A stretch of DNA of 64,000 bases from Branchipolynoe longqiensis (GCA_030323885.1 CM059188.1:110023263-110087262); one strand, 5' to 3'; shown: positions 1 through 10,377, counted from the first letter of the stretch. Translations and numbers: made by a program. Notes: generated from the letters alone by a model not told the origin.

Positions 1-874
1 CCGGATATTATACTAGATATTTATGTCAAAATCTGATAATACAAATGGCGTAATGCAAGAAGTGATGTGTGGCAGTGCCAGTCACAAGTGTCAGCTGATC
101 ATTACAGGCAACAACTAGTATGATACAAAGTTTAAAAGGCTGAATGAGACAGTGAACTCCCTCATTGCTTCAAGAAGGCTGACTGAACTTCTGAAGCATG
201 CTCGTCCACCGTGCTTTGATATAGAGAAACCCGACACAAATGTGCATGTGTGGTATATTAAACCACTATACATACCTCTATTGCAATGAATAATATGCCA
301 GAATAGAACTAAATGTTGAAATGTCTCAGCAGCACCCGCTTACAAGATGACCTCATTTCCGCTTCCGTGTGCGGCGCGCTGTCAAAATTCACTCGGGGAA
401 AATGATCAAACACCGAGTCAATAATTTGTATATAGTTATTTCTAGTGGCATATTTTATATTTAATAATAGTATCCATTTGATGTATGTGGTCCTATGAGT
501 AGGTAAGATGAATTCCTGCCTGACTGAAACAGCCACCGACTGTCATAGTACTACACTGGCCGCCCGCCAGCCACAGCCACACTGACACTCCGGTGTTACT
601 CTCATTACAGTCAGTTATTCCCGTAGCAAAGTCTACTGTGGGTGACTCTTTTATTTAGTGTGCACCCTTTTGCTTTTACACTCACCACTCCACAAATACA
701 ATGGTAGCATGTCCATTCTATTTAGAGTTCTTTCACTTAGCTTCTTCGTCTCAGATATATCAACTGAATAACGATAACATCCTCTACACCCCGAGAACGC
801 CTTAGTTTTGGTGGCACCACCTAGTGGTAATCATGAGGAACAACAGATCATTTCATGGAGTCTTCCTAATACCC
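1..874. other. Intergenic, no gene seen
   Basis: No exon with plausible splice sites and no repeat shared with the rest of the window was recognised here. The sequence is of mixed composition with only short open frames. Confidence 0.5.
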
Positions 875-1534
875 CTGTCACACTACGACGTAACGAGCCA
901 ACGTGAGCCTAACGTGGTCATTTTTCGTCATTACGTTGGGTAACGTCATGATGAGGTCAGAATGACGTTAGAATGACGTCGAGCTACGTCACATTACGTC
1001 GTGTTACGTCGAGTTACGTCGAGGTTTTGGACATGTTCAAAAATGTTGACGTATCTCGAACGTAAGGGTTTACGTTCGCCGTACGTTCTGTTCACGTTCA
1101 GTGAACGTCAATGACGTTAAACGGACGTTTTTCCAATGCTGCTCACTACGTTCAACTACGTTCCACTACGTTGACCCACATTAAACCGAGTGCAAATGCC
1201 CACGTGGCATAATGGGAACGTCAGGAGAACGTCAGGAGAACGTCAGGAGAACGTCAGGAGAATGTGCATTCAACGTACGTTCAACGTCTCATGACATAGC
1301 TAACGACATGTAACGTTCTTCTGGCGATGGAATAACGTTCATAGTGTTCCGTGATCGTCATTACGTTGACCTCTCTCGTTGAATGACGGTATCACTACGC
1401 TTTACCAACGTTATGCTCTCGTCCACTACGCTGCATCCACGTTCAACTTGTGCCCAAATTTGCATACTACGCCCAGAAGTTCAACGTTCTTCACGTTCTC
1501 CCTACGCTGACGTCATTACGTCGTAGTGTGATAG
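875..1534. mobile_element. ACGT-saturated TIR element (MITE-like)
   Basis: The ends are inverted copies: the left end reads CTGTCACACTACGACGTAA, and the right end is its reverse complement with two differences. There is no coding capacity. The interior is made of short variants of the terminal motif: I counted 39 ACGT tetramers in about 655 bp, where about 2.6 are expected by chance. A 12-bp unit containing GAACGTCAG is tandemly repeated four times near 1,213-1,262. The TIR core resembles that of the element at 47,179-47,462. Superfamily is not assigned. Confidence 0.75.
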
Positions 1535-1568
1535 TACCATAAGGTGGCGCCTTTATCAAATTTAGTCA

Positions 1569-1586
1569 CCTTGATACCTTGATACC
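1569..1586 (-). repeat. LINE 3' octamer tail
   Basis: Two tandem copies of CCTTGATA (plus strand) followed by CC. Short tandem 3' tails of this kind are typical of CR1/L2-type LINEs in place of poly(A). Confidence 0.55.
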
Positions 1587-1656
1587 AGATGTACGAAATG
1601 TTGAAGGCATAATTGCCTGTTGGTTTTTCGGTCTCTATTCTGCAATACTTGAAAAG

Positions 1657-2118
1657 TCAGTTCGGAGTTTTATACTGCTCGTTTTTCCAAAATCGGTCTA
1701 TTCTAGCTTTAAAACAGTTCAGGGTAGGGCTTGAGATGACATTATCAGGTAGTGAGTTCCAGTCAGTTATTATTCTTTGGCTGAAGAAGTGCTTCCGAAG
1801 TTCCAGGTTGCATCTGTTTTTGTAGAGCTTGTGTTCATGACCTCTTGTGTGCATGGTGGTTTCAGGTTGCTGGGGAAAGAATATGTTGGGGTCTATGCGG
1901 TCAATTCCCTTTACAATTTTGAACACTTGTATCATGTCACCACGTCTTCTGCGATACAATAGTGATGGGAGCTTCAGTGAGACTAATCTTTCCTCATATG
2001 GCACATTCCTCAAGTTGGGGATTAGCTTTGTGGCTCTTCACTGAATCTTTTCGATTTCGTTGGTGTCCAATTTGTAGCGCGGTGACCAAATTACATTGCC
2101 ATACTCAAGGTGGGGACG
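1657..2118 (-). pseudogene. CR1-like LINE ORF2, C-terminal part
   Basis: This encodes the C-terminal tail downstream of the reverse transcriptase core, with the family pattern RATKL, YRRRRGDMI and WNSLPDNVI followed by NCFKARIDRFW. It continues the frame of the RT segment at 6,777-8,098. An in-frame TGA at 2,038-2,040 interrupts it just before RATKL; it is consistent with a CGA-to-TGA (methylated CpG) change. The copy is therefore dead. Confidence 0.85.
2114..2118. repeat. Target-site duplication, left copy
   Basis: GGACG directly abuts the left LTR and recurs at 6,777-6,781 directly after the right LTR. Five base pairs is a normal Ty3/gypsy integrase stagger. Confidence 0.9.
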
Positions 2119-2309
2119 TGTGAAAGTACAACGTCTGAACACTTTGACTTCTGGTTACTGAATGGTTTATTCACGGCGTAGGGCACGCTTGACTCGCCGG
2201 CTAAACTTTCCATGACGTCATCTCATTTGCATATCTCTTTGTCCCCAAGTCTGCATATCGTTAACATATATTACCCACAGGTCTAGACGTTTATTACGCA
2301 TATATCACA
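2119..2309 (-). repeat. 3' LTR
   Basis: 191 bp, bounded by TGTG and CACA. It differs from the 5' LTR at about four sites, two of them close together near the promoter-proximal end (GACGTTT versus GACTTCT on the plus strand). Confidence 0.93.
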
Positions 2310-2319
2310 TCCCCCCCTC
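2310..2319 (-). other. Polypurine tract
   Basis: Read on the minus strand this is GAGGGGGGGA immediately before the 3' LTR, the expected plus-strand DNA primer site. Confidence 0.8.
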
Positions 2320-2567
2320 AAAGTATTTCTGAAACATGAAATGTTACAAAATAACAATGAAGAAACATAAAATATACAATATCAAATATATGCGCACTTA
2401 ACTTGCAAATGTCTGAGTGCACAATGCACTTAAGTCCTCAACACTCCGGCCGTAATGCCTGGCATCTCATATTGCCCATATGTATCAACAGTAAACACAA
2501 GAGCTGAAATAAACTTAACTGTACATACACATGTTAACCGTGCAACCGTCGGAAGCACACTGACCTA

Positions 2568-5500
2568 CTATAGATCTAACCTGCTCGCCGGCCTTATCAG
2601 CCGACCTGACCTACTTAGATTAACCGTACTGTTTACATTCGGCGCTGACGCTGACCCAGATTGCGTCTGCACGACTAACTCGGGCCGCCCCTCCACAGGC
2701 GCTCCAATCATTTGTACACGGTTACGATACAACATGTTGCCCGACTCGCTTAAAATCTGATATTCTCTCCCGGACACCCCAGTCGGTCCCAAAATAACAC
2801 CTTTTTTCCATTCCCCAGCATTATTTTTGTACTTTATCTTATCTCCAACTTTCATGGCCTTGTGCGCCTTACCGCACTTCCGGTCATGAAACGCTTTCTG
2901 ACTACTCTGCCGCTGAGCTGTTTGCCATTTCTTAGGATCCTGTGTTTCAGGCACCAAAATAACCTTTGTCATAGGTAATCTGCCTCTCAACCTTCTGCTC
3001 ATGAGCAACTGCGCTGGAGATACGTTCAGGACAGGCAACGGAGTATTGCGATAATTCAGCAATGCTAACTGAAAATCAGCTCCAGTTTTCTCACACTTCT
3101 TTAACATGTCCTTAACTGTCTGTACGAACCGCTCGACCTGACCGTTGCTACGCGGATACTGTGGACTGGAATACACGGCCTTGAACCCGTAATGCAGTGC
3201 AAACTCCCTGTACTCATGGCTCTTAAACTGTGGACCATTATCCGACATTACCTGACTAGGAATACCGTGCCTTGCAAAGTTGTCTTTTAACGCTTCAATA
3301 ACAGTGACAGACGACGTATCGCCCAAAAGCGTTACCTCTGGAAACTTGGTGTAGTAATCTACAGTTATCAGGTAATTCTTATGATTTAACTCAAATAAAT
3401 CGGCCCCCACTTTATCATATGGTTGACAGGCGATCGGGTGATTTATCAATGGCTCGTTATGCAAATTCTTTCGGTTGTTTTGACAAGTGTCACACCGACT
3501 GACTTTCTCCTCGATTTGCTTGTTAACATTTGGCCAAAACATACAGTCCCGCGCCAACTGCTTGGACTTAGTCACCCCCAAATGCGTCTCATGCAACGCC
3601 TGTATCATTTCACCACGAAGAGCTGGAGGAACCACCACCCGATTGCCGTTCATTACAAGATTATTTTCAACTGTCAACTCATGCTTGTACGGAATGTACT
3701 GTCTCAGACACGGTGGTGTCTGTATACGTGTAGTGTCCCACCCATCTTCAATGTGTGAGATCAACATAGACATAGATACATCTTTTTCATATTCAGCTAC
3801 AATTTTACTCAACAGACTCGACGACTGCATGTCCACTGCAGCAACGCAGAACGTGTCATCGAACAGGCTATCATGACCTACTTTGGCGGTATGCGCCCTG
3901 GACAACGTGTCTGCAAAAAACATCAAAGAGCCCTTCACATGACATAACTGAATATTGTAATTCTGCAATCGCATTCGCATTCTTTGCATTTTAGCCGACA
4001 GCTTATGTATTGGTTTTTGCATTATGGCTACCAACGGCTTGTGGTCTGTCTGAATTTGAACTTCCTTGCCAAATATATACTCATGAAACCGTTGGCATCC
4101 GAAACATATGGTGAGCATTTCTTTTTCAATAGTGGCATATCCACACTGCGCTGCATTAAGCGCACAAGATGCGAGTGCGATTGGTTTACCATCTTGCATC
4201 AACACGGCTCCCAAACCTGACTGACAAGCATCTACCTGAATTACAATGGGTTTCTTAACATTGTAATATGTCAATACAGGAGCAGTTCTTAACTTCTCTT
4301 TCAATTTATCGAACGCACCTTGCTGTTCGGCTTGCCAGTGCCACACCATGTCTTTGGCTAGGAGCGTGCGTAGTGGTTTGGCTATCTCGGACATGTTGGG
4401 TATGAACTTGTGCACATATCCCACCATGCCCAGGAACCTTTGGACGCTTTGTTTGTCACGTGGCTCTGGCATGTCTACTATTGCTTGTATTCTGTCTGGA
4501 TCAGGCTTCACACCCTGCTGGGTAAGTTGATGACCTACATACTTTACAGTAGTCTTACATAGCAACGATTTAGCATCATTTAACTTTAGATTAACCGACC
4601 TAGCTCGGTCCAAAACAGCTCGGAGCCGCTCGTTATGCTCCTCAACCGTTGACCCATATACCAAAATATCGTCCGTGACTATCCCGATACCGGGTATGTC
4701 GCCCATGACACGGTGCATCTCCTGAATAAAAATGTCACCGGCCGTTTTGATGCCAAAAGGCAAGCGTGTGTACCTGTACCGTCCCCACGGAGTATTGAAC
4801 GTGTACAAACGTGAACTTTCCTCGTCCAATTCTATCTGCCAATACCCTGTCTCTGCATCCAAAACTGAAAAATACTTTGCATCAGCCGTTTTGGCAATTA
4901 TCTCATCAATAGTTTTGGTTTGGAATGGCCCCCTTTTTATCGCTTTGTTCAACTTAGTCGGATCCAGACAAATTCTAATTTTATTTGGGTTTTTTACGAT
5001 CGTAATAGAATTAACCCACACAGTAGGTTCATCCTGTTCCACTATGACACCTAATTCTACCATACGATCAAGCTCACTACGTACTTTACCCTGAATGGCA
5101 AACCGAATCCGTCTAGGCGGATCTATGACAGGTTGAATAGACTTATCGACATGAATGATAGCCTTTGCTTTGATCAACCCCAAACCCTGAAATACGTCTT
5201 TGTATTCGCTTACCAGCTTCTCTGCCCCTACGCTGGAACTGTTCGTCAGTGTGGAAATGTTCGCCGGTTTGCCAATGTTCGTCGGTTTGCCAATGTTCGT
5301 CGGTTTGGCCATGTTTGTTGGCACAGAGCTGTGCACCTCATCCACACGTGCCAGCAGGTTCAACGTCACACAAGCCTGCTTGCCCAGGATGGGCTGGCAA
5401 TCCGGCACCACCTGGAACCAAAGCACACTGTCGTTGACGTCGAGCAGTGCCTCTCCATCCGGCGTGATCCGGTGACCGGAGAATGTCACCAACGAACATC

Positions 5501-6566
5501 TGGTGTTCGCCAGCCTCCCCGGAGCGACTCTGTCGAAGACGAACCTCGGAAGCACGTTTGCCTCCGATCTAGTGTCAAGCTTAAACTTGACAGGACAACC
5601 GTTCACCCGAACGATTGCATGCCACAGCTCGGCATCCCGACCAGCACCGCGATCGACGGTGCCCACAAACAGATCCGTTGCCAGTACATTGACTTCCGCC
5701 GGATCCGGGTCTTGCTCAGCATTGTGAGGGTCGGGCGCTTCGACGTGAAGCTCGTTGACTCTCCCGAGCCTGCTCCTACAGACCTTCCCGAAGTGCCCGA
5801 TCTTCTTACAGGCAATGCAAGCCTTTCCTTTCGCTGGGCAGACTCCCCGGCGGTGTTCATATCCACAGTTCTGGCAGCGGATCTTGAAATCTCCTGCACC
5901 GGCAATCCAAGATGGCGATTTCCAAGATGGCGTCACCGCTGACCGGACCGCCGGTGCACCGGTACGCACATTAGCATAATTCCGAATGAAATCTATGTCT
6001 TTACTTTCCACGTCTGATTTGGTGTCCTCCAACAGATCTGAACTGAACTCACTCATTTCGCACATACTTATGCACTTTGTCAATGTTAACTCAGTAGTTT
6101 GAAGCAATTTGTTCCGCAAATTCACATTTTTCATGCCAGCCACAATTCGATCGCGCAAAAGCGACTCCTCCACCACACCGTATTCACAGTCCTTGACTTT
6201 GTCCCTTAACGCTGTGATGTACGTCACCATATTTTCTGACGCTTGATTATGCGAATTGAATTTGTATCGTGTGATAATTATACTGCTCTTACCGACACAA
6301 TAAACCTGAAATGCTTCAGTTAACGGCTTGATCTTGTCTTGATCAACGAACGCAAAAGTCCTATTGGGAAATACCTTTTGTGCTTCCTCGCCAGCAATGT
6401 GAAGGAAGATGCAGCATTGCACTCGTTCTCCTTTTAATATGACACCTGCCGCAGTGGCGTATATATCATATGCTCTGATCCATGTTTTCCAGTTCGATCT
6501 TGCGTTGTTGCTGAGGACAAGCTGACCAGGCGGCCGCAAACCCGGCAAAGTATTTGCGGGCGGCAT
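2568..6566 (-). CDS. Gag-Pol polyprotein of Ty3/gypsy element
   Basis: One uninterrupted 1,332-residue frame. In order: a gag region; two CCHC-type zinc knuckles (C231-C243 spaced CX2CX3HX4C, and C250-C263 spaced CX2CX4HX4C); an aspartic protease motif at residues 331-333 reading Asp-Thr-Arg where the family has Asp-Thr/Ser-Gly; a reverse transcriptase with the catalytic pair in a VTDD context near residue 633; RNase H near 780; an integrase HHCC zinc finger at about 995-1,027; and the DDE core (Asp near 1,056, SDNG near 1,108, Glu near 1,143). The frame is open but the protease change may make it inactive. The upstream methionine, 19 bp from the LTR, is the only sensible start. Confidence 0.95.
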   Translation of the reverse strand: MPPANTLPGLRPPGQLVLSNNARSNWKTWIRAYDIYATAAGVILKGERVQCCIFLHIAGEEAQKVFPNRTFAFVDQDKIKPLTEAFQVYCVGKSSIIITRYKFNSHNQASENMVTYITALRDKVKDCEYGVVEESLLRDRIVAGMKNVNLRNKLLQTTELTLTKCISMCEMSEFSSDLLEDTKSDVESKDIDFIRNYANVRTGAPAVRSAVTPSWKSPSWIAGAGDFKIRCQNCGYEHRRGVCPAKGKACIACKKIGHFGKVCRSRLGRVNELHVEAPDPHNAEQDPDPAEVNVLATDLFVGTVDRGAGRDAELWHAIVRVNGCPVKFKLDTRSEANVLPRFVFDRVAPGRLANTRCSLVTFSGHRITPDGEALLDVNDSVLWFQVVPDCQPILGKQACVTLNLLARVDEVHSSVPTNMAKPTNIGKPTNIGKPANISTLTNSSSVGAEKLVSEYKDVFQGLGLIKAKAIIHVDKSIQPVIDPPRRIRFAIQGKVRSELDRMVELGVIVEQDEPTVWVNSITIVKNPNKIRICLDPTKLNKAIKRGPFQTKTIDEIIAKTADAKYFSVLDAETGYWQIELDEESSRLYTFNTPWGRYRYTRLPFGIKTAGDIFIQEMHRVMGDIPGIGIVTDDILVYGSTVEEHNERLRAVLDRARSVNLKLNDAKSLLCKTTVKYVGHQLTQQGVKPDPDRIQAIVDMPEPRDKQSVQRFLGMVGYVHKFIPNMSEIAKPLRTLLAKDMVWHWQAEQQGAFDKLKEKLRTAPVLTYYNVKKPIVIQVDACQSGLGAVLMQDGKPIALASCALNAAQCGYATIEKEMLTICFGCQRFHEYIFGKEVQIQTDHKPLVAIMQKPIHKLSAKMQRMRMRLQNYNIQLCHVKGSLMFFADTLSRAHTAKVGHDSLFDDTFCVAAVDMQSSSLLSKIVAEYEKDVSMSMLISHIEDGWDTTRIQTPPCLRQYIPYKHELTVENNLVMNGNRVVVPPALRGEMIQALHETHLGVTKSKQLARDCMFWPNVNKQIEEKVSRCDTCQNNRKNLHNEPLINHPIACQPYDKVGADLFELNHKNYLITVDYYTKFPEVTLLGDTSSVTVIEALKDNFARHGIPSQVMSDNGPQFKSHEYREFALHYGFKAVYSSPQYPRSNGQVERFVQTVKDMLKKCEKTGADFQLALLNYRNTPLPVLNVSPAQLLMSRRLRGRLPMTKVILVPETQDPKKWQTAQRQSSQKAFHDRKCGKAHKAMKVGDKIKYKNNAGEWKKGVILGPTGVSGREYQILSESGNMLYRNRVQMIGAPVEGRPELVVQTQSGSASAPNVNSTVNLSRSGRLIRPASRLDL

Positions 6567-6585
6567 TCTTCCTCATCTGACACCA
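6567..6585 (-). other. Putative primer-binding site
   Basis: Read on the minus strand the sequence after the 5' LTR contains TGGTGTCAGATGAGG. It begins TGG, as a site pairing with a tRNA 3' CCA should. I could not assign the tRNA. The site nearly touches the Gag-Pol start codon. Confidence 0.6.
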
Positions 6586-6776
6586 TGTGAAAGTACAACG
6601 TCTGAACACTTTGACTTCTGGTTACTGAATGGTTTATTCACGGCGTAGGGCACGCTTGACCCGCCGGCTAAACTTTCCATGACGTCATCTCATTTGCATA
6701 TCTCTTTGTCCCCAAGTCTGCATATTGTTAACATATATTACCCACAGGTCTAGACTTCTATTACGCATATATCACA
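6586..6776 (-). repeat. 5' LTR
   Basis: 191 bp, TGTG...CACA. It is the promoter-bearing repeat for the minus-strand element. Confidence 0.93.
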
Positions 6777-6781
6777 GGACG
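6777..6781. repeat. Target-site duplication, right copy
   Basis: GGACG, identical to 2,114-2,118. Confidence 0.9.
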
Positions 6782-8098
6782 TATCATAGCTGTGTACAGA
6801 CGCGGGAGGGTACTTTCGTCCAGACATGTGAAGGTAGCTCTTATGAGGCCAAGTATCCTGGAAGCCTTATTAATAGCTGCAGCAATGTGTTTGTGGAACT
6901 TGAGTTCACTGTCGATAATAATGCCAAGGTCTTTCTCTTCATTCTCCGCCTGTAGAGTGGTGTTGCTCAATTTGTAGAGTCGTTTGACATTATTTTTACC
7001 CAGGTGGATGACTTTGCATTTGCTCTCATTGAAGCCGAGTTGCCAATCTTGTGACCATCTATATAAGTTGTCAAGATCCGTTTGCAGTAGAGCGTGATCA
7101 TCGTCTGATGCAACTTTTCGGAAGACCTTTGTGTCATCAGCGAAGATCTTCACTGCACTGAGGACGACCTCCGGTAGATCATTAATGAACAGAACAAATA
7201 AGATGGGACCTAAAATGCTGCCTTGGGGAATACCACTCAGTACAACTGTCCAGTCTGATGGTATGCCATTCACAATGACACACTGTTTCCGGCCTACTAG
7301 GAAGTGTTTGATCCATGCCTTTATATCTCCATCAATGCCATATGCGGATAGCTTGAGTAAAAGCTGTTTATGGGGCACACTGTCAAATGCCTTTTTGAAG
7401 TCCAGATAGATTGCATCGACTGGATAGCCCTGGTCTAGGAGTTCTGTCCATTTCCCGATTGTAACAAGAAGCTGCGTCATGCATGAACGACCCGGTATGA
7501 ACCCATGTTGGGCATCACAGAACAAGCTGTTGTCCATCATGTGATTAACTATGCCGTCTCTTATGATTGATTCCATAACTTTGCCGATGACAGATGTCAG
7601 GCTTATGGGTCTATAATTCCCTGCAGAGGTCTTGTTTCCTTTTTTGTGGATCGGTGTGATAATGCCTTCCTTCCATGCCTGTGGTAGATGACTTTCACTA
7701 AGTGATTTGTTGAAGATGATGCTCAGTGGGTGACTTAATGTAGGTGCTGTTTCGCTTAATACCCTTGGATGGAATCCATCAGGTCCAGCGGTTTTGGTAG
7801 GCTTAAGTTTGAGTAACTTTTTTTCTACAATCTGAGGGGTGATGTCCACCTTTAGTAATGGTGAGCCTACGCAGTGTTTGGTAATACTTGGATAGGTGTC
7901 GGTATTCTCAGCTGTAAACACACTTGTAAAGAAGGCGTTAAATAGTTCTGCCTTAGTCTTGTCGTCTTGGGTTAGTGATCCGTCTTCCTTTTGTAGGTCA
8001 CCTAGCTTTGGTTTGTTTTTCAGTTTGCTATTTGCATACTTCCAGAAAGCTTTTGGGTTCGTCTTAATATTTTGTGCCAGGTCTCGCCACCCCACCAC
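6777..8098 (-). pseudogene. CR1-like LINE reverse transcriptase segment
   Basis: This encodes the RT domain of a CR1/Jockey-group LINE: TAGPDGFHPR, GNYRPISLTSV, YLDFKKAFDSVPH (catalytic Asp), SGIPQGSILGP and KIFADDTKVF (the catalytic Asp pair). It is cut at the C-terminal side by the LTR retrotransposon. The endonuclease domain is absent because of 5' truncation. No internal stop was seen in this segment. Confidence 0.9.
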
Positions 8099-8250
8099 AC
8101 ACCTACACCCCCATCACACAGCTATACCCCACCACACACCTACACCACCACACATACACCACACACCCACACCCACACCACATCCCTAAACCCTCACCAC
8201 ACACCTACAGCCCCACCACACACCTACATCCTACCAGTACCACACACCTG
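8085..8250. repeat. CA-rich degenerate minisatellite
   Basis: Tandem variants of CACACCTACACC with CACCACACA spacers. It abuts the truncated 5' end of the LINE. Confidence 0.8.
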
Positions 8251-8742
8251 AGCTGTGTGTGTGCTTCTATTCAACCAAAGCATTACAGAGAACGGCATGA
8301 GTCGCCATCTGGTGAGAGACTCGTGATGGCGGTTCGACTAAGATGGGCGTCGCCTTGCAAATTTAGTATTTGGAATACTGTTTTATTCAGAAAAGTCACT
8401 TGGTTTTGATTAAATAAGACTTAATGTCTTTTGAATTCCAAATAAATGTAGACAGCCAGAAGAAGGCAAGCCAATATTAAATATGTATGTCCCGCTGTGT
8501 CACGCACTAAGTCTAAATCAGGTTGTGTCACGCATTCGCCGATTCGGCATTGTTTAACTACAGCCAAACCAAAACAAATCTCACATTCAACAAGGCTGCA
8601 CTAAACTGACATTAATCATTTCTCTGCGCGCACATACTTTGTACATAGTATTTCGTTAAGCATATCATCATGTATAATGGATGGGGAGTTGCTGAGAAAA
8701 TTCCTCGAATAATGGGTTGGTATAATTTGATAACTTTGTCAG
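8251..8742. other. Unassigned DNA
   Basis: No gene or shared repeat recognised. A short plus-strand frame begins within AGATGGCGG-like sequence near 8,322 but has no support. Confidence 0.4.
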
Positions 8743-8933
8743 TTTGTGTGGATCGTAAACTTATTTATCCTTGCCCCTTGGCTTGGGCTTGGCTTGGTCG
8801 GTGATACACTCATACTTTTAGTTTTATCGTACTTTTATATATACCAGTTGACATCACAATCATTCATACATATGACTACTACAACTACTACTACTACTAC
8901 TACTAGGATAAATAAGTTTACGATCCACACAAA
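8743..8933. mobile_element. Short MITE with perfect 28-bp TIRs
   Basis: Arms at 8,743-8,770 and 8,906-8,933 are exact inverted copies beginning TTTGTGTGGATCGTAAACTT. The 191-bp element has a CTA/ACT trinucleotide run inside its right part and no coding potential. No second copy is seen here. Confidence 0.85.
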
Positions 8934-9160
8934 GTGATACTTGCACCACCACTCCTAATACCTACACAAAGTGAGGCACATATCGTTCTATGACTATGGC
9001 TATTGTAGTAGTAACATAGAATGATGATGCGGAAGTGGTTACTGTGGCTGTGCCATAACTAAATCATAAATTTAAATCAGACTGGATAGACTGGCGGATG
9101 TATGTGCAAATAGGCCCTATAGCTCTATAGCCAACAAACGGTACAAGAGTCATGATGCCT

Positions 9161-9191
<31 letters not shown>
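9161..9191. repeat. (ATCA)n tetranucleotide tail
   Basis: About seven uninterrupted units at the 3' end of the minus-strand LINE. Confidence 0.9.
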
Positions 9192-9257
9192 GGATACAGC
9201 TATAATAGGCCTTGGACCTGTTAGCCGCTCTTAATTAATTGAAATGGAGACAGTTCT

Positions 9258-9855
9258 TCAGATGTGGTCAATCGTAGCAACTGTCACTGGCTCCAAGATA
9301 TATGTAATGCTTGACCAGTATGCATCCAGTCGGGACTTGAAGCAGTTCACCGACTCCGCTGCTATGACACTCTCCGGCAGGTCATTCCACAGGTCAACCA
9401 CCCTAAAGCCGAAAAAGTTGTGTCGCAGGTCCAGTCTGGAGTACCGCTTCCTCAGCTTCAGGGAGTGCCCTCTGGTCCTGGTGTTGGAGTCTCTGATAAG
9501 GGGGCCGCCTGTCTTGTAGATACCATGGAGATATTTGAATACTTCAATCATATCCCCCCGGGCCCGTCTGTAGTACATGCTTGGGATCTTCAAATGACGC
9601 ATACGTTGTTCATAGGGTATTGCATCGAATCCATGTACAAGCTTCGTTGCCCTTCTTTGGATCCTCTCAATTGACTCAGCATCCTTCCTGTAGAGTGGTG
9701 ACCACACAACATTTCCATATTGCAAAAGTGGACGTGCAAGGGATGTGTACAGTCTGCGTACAACATCCTCGTCTAGGTATGTGTACGATCTTCGAATGAT
9801 AGCCAGTATTCCATTAGCTCTGTTGGCGGCTTTTTTAAACGAGTCAAACATAGAT
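9258..9855 (-). pseudogene. CR1-like LINE ORF2 C-terminal fragment
   Basis: It starts downstream of the RT core and runs through ARPLLQYGNVVWSP, QRRATKLV, YRRARGDMIEVFKYL, WNDLPESVI and NCFKSRLDAYW to a stop. The family pattern matches the fragments at 1,657 and 11,348. The 5' part is missing; residues upstream of about 9,855 are unrelated. Confidence 0.85.
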
Positions 9856-9859
9856 CTGA

Positions 9860-10288
9860 TACAGGCTCTGTAGCCTAACCAAATCAGAATCAGATGAGTA
9901 TAGAAGTCATAGTATAAGTTACATTCTTCAATTAATATTAATATTTCAATTGTCATTTTAATGCACTTTATTATTTGAAAATGTTGAATTAACCGATTGT
10001 GCAAGGCGAGGAGACCCATGCTGTGGTTCTCCCCAAACGAGGTTATTTACAAGAGTATTTACCTCCACCGACCACCCCCATCCCTCCCAACCAAATTAAA
10101 AAGAAGAGACCAGAAATTTGACCACGAAAATCAGAACGTGCAGCAATTATCAAGTAATTCCACTTCAACTTAGTCAAATGCAATTGTATATAGGAAAGAA
10201 CAGCTCCGCAAATTCAAAATGAACCAACATTTTAATATTTACAACGGTAGAAACAAGAATTAATTTATGTTTTATACTTGATACATAG
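9860..10288. other. Intron of the unrecognised plus-strand gene (inferred)
   Basis: AT-rich DNA without repeats that I recognise, ending in the acceptor before the exon at 10,289. Confidence 0.45.
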
Positions 10289-10377
10289 GTGATCCCCTGC
10301 GGGCTCCAACTCACATCTACCCCGAGTTAGACGGGGTTCCAGTGAAGCTAGCAGATGAGTACATCAACTTTTCTGCT
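10289..10377 (+). CDS. Exon of unrecognised gene (antepenultimate coding part)
   Basis: 89 bp after an AG acceptor and before a GTGAGT donor. It begins with two bases completing a codon and then encodes DPLRAPTHIYPELDGVPVKL and a further 9 residues. The phase matches the next exon. Sequence, splice signals and three consistent phases argue for a real gene, but I do not recognise the protein. The N-terminal exons must lie further left, probably outside the window or within the repeat-rich first 10 kb. Confidence 0.7.

Larger units (their letters stand above)
2119..6776 (-). mobile_element. Ty3/gypsy LTR retrotransposon, nearly intact
   Basis: A 4,658-bp element in minus orientation with 191-bp LTRs (TGTG...CACA), a GGACG target duplication, a primer-binding region, a polypurine tract and one 1,332-codon Gag-Pol frame. 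The two LTRs differ at four positions by eye (about 2%), so insertion was fairly recent. It landed inside a CR1-like LINE. Only 19 bp separate the 5' LTR from the Gag-Pol start, a very compact leader. The single Gag-Pol frame and short LTR recall the Mag clade, but I did not test this. Confidence 0.95.
1569..8090 (-). mobile_element. CR1-like LINE, 5'-truncated and split by an LTR retrotransposon
   Basis: This minus-strand non-LTR retrotransposon occupies 6,777-8,090 and 1,569-2,118; the 4.66-kb gap is the Ty3/gypsy insertion. The reading frame continues across the gap once the 5-bp duplication is taken into account. The 5' end stops abruptly next to a CA-rich repeat, which is normal LINE 5' truncation. 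The 3' end carries two copies of the octamer CCTTGATA (plus-strand reading) at 1,569-1,584, like the short-repeat 3' tails of CR1/L2-type elements. Confidence 0.85.
9160..9855 (-). mobile_element. CR1-like LINE 3' fragment with tetranucleotide tail
   Basis: A minus-strand LINE 3' end. Its coding tail is at 9,258-9,855 and the 3' end finishes in an ATCA array (plus strand) at 9,161-9,191. The same family recurs as a shorter plus-strand fragment at 42,025-42,180. Confidence 0.85.

Noticed and set aside
5133..5942. 269-codon plus-strand frame
   Set aside because: Antisense shadow of Gag-Pol; repeats reflect the duplicated TNIGKPTNIGKP codons on the real strand.
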